Part shown: piece by piece, positions 5,410 to 7,759 of the stretch
Position numbering within the stretch: position 1 is the first letter of the stretch
Layout of the letters: each line of letters begins with the position of its first letter
Source: Treponema sp.
Lineage (GTDB): Bacteria > Spirochaetota > Spirochaetia > Treponematales > Breznakiellaceae
Assembly: GCA_009785545.1 (NCBI GenBank)
Contig: WQWD01000106.1
Coordinates: forward strand, 1 to 7,759
Reading direction: 5' to 3'
Length of the DNA stretch: 7,759 nucleotides
Notes under the pieces: generated by a model
What the model was told of the DNA's origin: nothing
The model's database searches: none
Seen by the model: the letters and a program-made list of their open reading frames with translations, nothing else
Position numbers and translations under genes: made by a program

Positions 5410-6644
5410 GATCGATAATCTCCGTTGATTTTAACATAGTCGTATGTAAGATCGCATCCCCACACAGATGCCGTTCCATCGCCGTCTTTAAGATTGATTA
5501 ATATTTCGATTTCGCTTTGGGAAAGCACTTCTTTGGCTTTAACTTCGTCAAAGAGAACCGTAACGCCGCCTGCGCAAACTTCGATCTCCCCTGCCCCGCT
5601 TCTAAAAACAACTCCCGCTGTTTCCGGCGAAAACTCAGCTTTAGCATACCCCATTGCGCATAACACCCGTCCCCAATTGGCATCAGCGCCAAAACAGGCT
5701 GCCTTTACAAGGCTCGAGGACGCAACCGACTTAGCTAATTTTTCTGCCGTGTCCTCACAAAAAGCGCCTTTTACAGTTACAGTTAAAAGCTTTGTCGCTC
5801 CTTCTCCGTCAGCGGCAATCATCTTTGCCAAAGCGATACAAACATATTCAAGAGCGGAAGAAAATACTTCGTAATTGCGATGTTCTTTATTGTTGATTGC
5901 TTCGTTTAACGCCTGCCCGTTTGCCATTACTAAAACAATGTCGTTAGTTGAAGTATCTCCGTCAACAGTTACTCTGTTAAACGATTTTTTCACGGCGTTA
6001 CGCAAAACTTCGTTTAATGTATCAATACTGACTGCCGCATCAGTTGTGATAAAACATAACATGGTCGCCATATCAGGATGTATCATCCCTGAGCCTTTTG
6101 CCATAGCTCCGATACGCACAAGTTTGCCATCAATCTCAATTTCGATGGAGATTTCCTTTTTGCGTATATCGGTTGTCATAATCGCTTCTAAAGCCGCCTC
6201 ATGCCCCTGCATATCGTCACGCAGACTCAGCTTCAAATCATCGATATTTTTTTCGATTAGCTCGATAGGTAACGGAACACCGATAACCCCTGTCGAGGCG
6301 ACTGCAACTTGAGACTTGTCAAGTCCAAGAACATTTGCCGCAAGAAGCGCCATTTTCCGTGCCGAGTCAAGTCCATCCTGCCCTGTGCAAGCATTGGCGT
6401 TGCCTGAATTTACAATTACAGCGTGCAATTTGCCGTTATCGATATTTTCACGGCAGACTTGTATACTTGCGGCTTTTACTATATTTGTTGTAAACATTGC
6501 GGCGGCAGCGCATGGGGTCGGCGAATAAATAAGCGCCAAATCTTTTTTTTGCGAGCCTTTTTTTATGCCGCAATGTATGCCGCCTGAGGCAAACCCTTTC
6601 GGCGCACAAATACCGCCGGATATTTCTTTCACTTTAAACTCCAT
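5406..6644 (-). CDS. argJ: Bifunctional ornithine acetyltransferase / N-acetylglutamate synthase (412 aa)
   Basis: ArgJ moves the acetyl group from N-acetylornithine to glutamate, recycling it, and many members also make acetylglutamate from acetyl-CoA. It is an Ntn-type enzyme cleaved by itself. Numbered from the ATG at 6644: GGICAPKGFASGGI (10-23), SGNANACTG (80-88), the oxyanion STGVIG (117-122), KGSGMIHPDMATMLCF (183-198) with the cleavage and catalytic Thr194, DGDTSTND (228-235), ADANWGRVLCAMGYA (320-334), and the end DLTYDYVKINGDYRS (398-412). Cleavage would give alpha 1-193 and beta 194-412. The frame is open to a TTG at 6674 overlapping the argC stop (TTGA), adding ten residues (MICSHIRCKN); neither start has a strong ribosome site, and I favour ATG because its N-terminus matches the family. 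Bifunctionality cannot be told from sequence alone. Confidence 0.95.
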   Translation of the reverse strand: MEFKVKEISGGICAPKGFASGGIHCGIKKGSQKKDLALIYSPTPCAAAAMFTTNIVKAASIQVCRENIDNGKLHAVIVNSGNANACTGQDGLDSARKMALLAANVLGLDKSQVAVASTGVIGVPLPIELIEKNIDDLKLSLRDDMQGHEAALEAIMTTDIRKKEISIEIEIDGKLVRIGAMAKGSGMIHPDMATMLCFITTDAAVSIDTLNEVLRNAVKKSFNRVTVDGDTSTNDIVLVMANGQALNEAINNKEHRNYEVFSSALEYVCIALAKMIAADGEGATKLLTVTVKGAFCEDTAEKLAKSVASSSLVKAACFGADANWGRVLCAMGYAKAEFSPETAGVVFRSGAGEIEVCAGGVTVLFDEVKAKEVLSQSEIEILINLKDGDGTASVWGCDLTYDYVKINGDYRS

Positions 6645-6670
6645 ATTTTTACATCGAATATGCGAACAAA

Positions 6671-7753
6671 TCAAAACAACATTGGGATCATCCCAAGCCC
6701 GGTCGTTTCTTCAAAATCAAATAATATGTTCATGTTTTGAACCGCCTGACCCGCAGCGCCTTTTATCATATTGTCGATTGCTGTTACTGCGATTAATGTG
6801 GAGCTGTTTGAATCAACACAAACAGAAATATCGCAATAATTTGAATGACGCACACGATTAACAGCGGCATTTACACCTAACGGCAGGATACGAACGAACG
6901 GCTCATCTTTATAAAAATCCTTGTAAATTTCGTGGACTTTGCCAGCGTTTGTCTTTGTCTCAGCCGGCAGCGGGATGTATATCGTGCAAAGTATTCCTCT
7001 GTTCATAGGAGCGAGATGCGGAGTAAAAATCACACTCGGAGCCGATACGCCGTTTTTTTTGGCGGCGGCGGCAAGGTTACGTGCAATTTCAGGAGAGTGC
7101 CTGTGAGAGGCAATCTTGTAAGGCACTATTGAATCGGCGCACTCCGGGTAATGAAACATACGAGAAGGTTCTCTGCCGCCGCCGGAAATGCCGGAAACCG
7201 CATTTATGATGATCGGGGTAACATCACCGCAAAGCCCGTTGGAAAGAGCCGGCAAAATACCTAAAGTTGCGGCTGTAGGGTAACAGCCGGGGTTGGCGAT
7301 AATTGCAGGTTCTTTTGCCGCCAGCTTTGCCCGCTCACGATTTAGCTCAGGAAGACCATAAACCGATTTTTTGTGCAATTCAGGAAACTTGTAGGGCGTG
7401 TCGTACCATGTTTTATATGTTTCTTCATCATCATCAAAACGAAAATCTGCGGAAAGGTCGATAAAATGTATTTTTCGCTCCATGCAAGCAGCGGCGTAAG
7501 ATTCCCCAACAGCGTGAGGCAAAGCGGAAAAAACCACATCTGATGAAGCTATAACTTCTTCAGGTTTTAAAAGCTTTGATGTTACTATTCCCAAAAAGTT
7601 TGGATAAACATCTTCCATGCGTTCGCCTTCAAAACTAATCGAAGAAAGTAAAATTTTGTCAATTTTGGGATGTCCCGAAAGAAGCCTTGTCAATTCCGCG
7701 CCAGCGTAACCGGTCGCGCCGATAATCCCCACTATCATGGAGTTATTATGCAC
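6671..7753 (-). CDS. argC: N-acetyl-gamma-glutamyl-phosphate reductase (about 355-360 aa, start uncertain)
   Basis: ArgC reduces N-acetylglutamyl phosphate to the semialdehyde with NADPH, the third step of arginine synthesis. Numbered from the GTG at 7753: dinucleotide-binding VGIIGATGYAGAEL (8-21), SALPHAVGES (76-85), FIDLSADFRF (97-106), VYGLPELNR (131-139), IIANPGCYPTAATLG (151-165) with the catalytic Cys157, NAVSGISGGGREPS (184-197), FTPHLAPMNRGIL (243-255) with His246, and DNMIKGAAGQAVQNMN (327-342). The start is uncertain: GTG at 7753, ATG at 7738 (giving MIVGIIGATG, the usual family N-terminus), or a codon beyond the window, since the frame stays open to the edge. No ribosome site is visible before the ATG. 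It precedes argJ and probably leads the arginine operon; its promoter would lie outside the window. Confidence 0.95.
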   Translation of the reverse strand: MHNNSMIVGIIGATGYAGAELTRLLSGHPKIDKILLSSISFEGERMEDVYPNFLGIVTSKLLKPEEVIASSDVVFSALPHAVGESYAAACMERKIHFIDLSADFRFDDDEETYKTWYDTPYKFPELHKKSVYGLPELNRERAKLAAKEPAIIANPGCYPTAATLGILPALSNGLCGDVTPIIINAVSGISGGGREPSRMFHYPECADSIVPYKIASHRHSPEIARNLAAAAKKNGVSAPSVIFTPHLAPMNRGILCTIYIPLPAETKTNAGKVHEIYKDFYKDEPFVRILPLGVNAAVNRVRHSNYCDISVCVDSNSSTLIAVTAIDNMIKGAAGQAVQNMNILFDFEETTGLGMIPMLF

Positions 7754-7759
7754 TTTTGG

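Noticed and set aside
5494..6528. Three consecutive long plus-strand reading frames opposite argJ
   Set aside because: They lie antisense to a complete, motif-rich argJ, have no ribosome sites or recognisable domains, and are Ser/Ala/Ile-rich, as expected of complementary-strand shadows.
6645..6674. TTG at 6674 as the argJ start (TTGA overlap with argC)
   Set aside because: Possible, but the added MICSHIRCKN does not resemble ArgJ N-termini, whereas the ATG at 6644 does; kept only as an alternative.

Overview
The window is a tightly packed block of ordinary housekeeping and biosynthetic genes, all eleven read from the minus strand (transcription runs from high to low coordinates). No mobile element, CRISPR array, tRNA or rRNA is visible. 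No gene-free stretch exceeds 300 bases; the longest gap is 103 bases (674-776). Base composition looks moderate, roughly low-to-mid 40s percent GC by eye. The ribosomal protein L20 start (MSRAVDG), the ZapB-like/ZapA pair after rplT, and the overall style suggest a spirochaete of the Treponema type that makes its own arginine. This is an impression from memory of families, not a search result.

Layout in transcription order. (1) 7753-4519: argC, argJ and argB, steps of arginine synthesis by the acetyl-cycling route. The reading frames abut or overlap (argJ/argB share ATGA), so they are surely one transcription unit. ArgB carries the N-terminal helix typical of arginine-inhibited hexameric kinases, so feedback control probably acts there. 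(2) 4467-3273: infC, rpmI and rplT, the classic translation operon. infC starts at TTG behind a strong Shine-Dalgarno, a promoter-like pair overlaps the end of argB, and an extended hairpin plus T-tract closes the operon after rplT. (3) 3199-777: a ZapB-like coiled-coil protein, ZapA, mannose-6-phosphate isomerase (manA) and a YaiI/YqxD (DUF188) protein, with gaps of 8 bases or less or overlaps of 8 and 4 bases, so they are almost certainly co-transcribed. The first two probably act at the FtsZ ring. (4) 673-29: a cytoplasmic carbohydrate-binding family 9-like protein after a 103-base gap, perhaps with its own weak promoter.

I did not find a new multi-gene system. The points most worth a second look are: the 48-base hairpin after rplT, whose five non-Watson-Crick positions are all G-U on the transcribed strand; the acidic linker and GELDIF C-terminus of the ZapB-like protein, which resembles FtsZ-tail or SSB-tail peptides; two poly-A slippery sites in the same gene that lead to one shared early stop; a hairpin in the infC-rpmI gap that could be an L20 control site; and an intracellular CBM9-like protein near manA.
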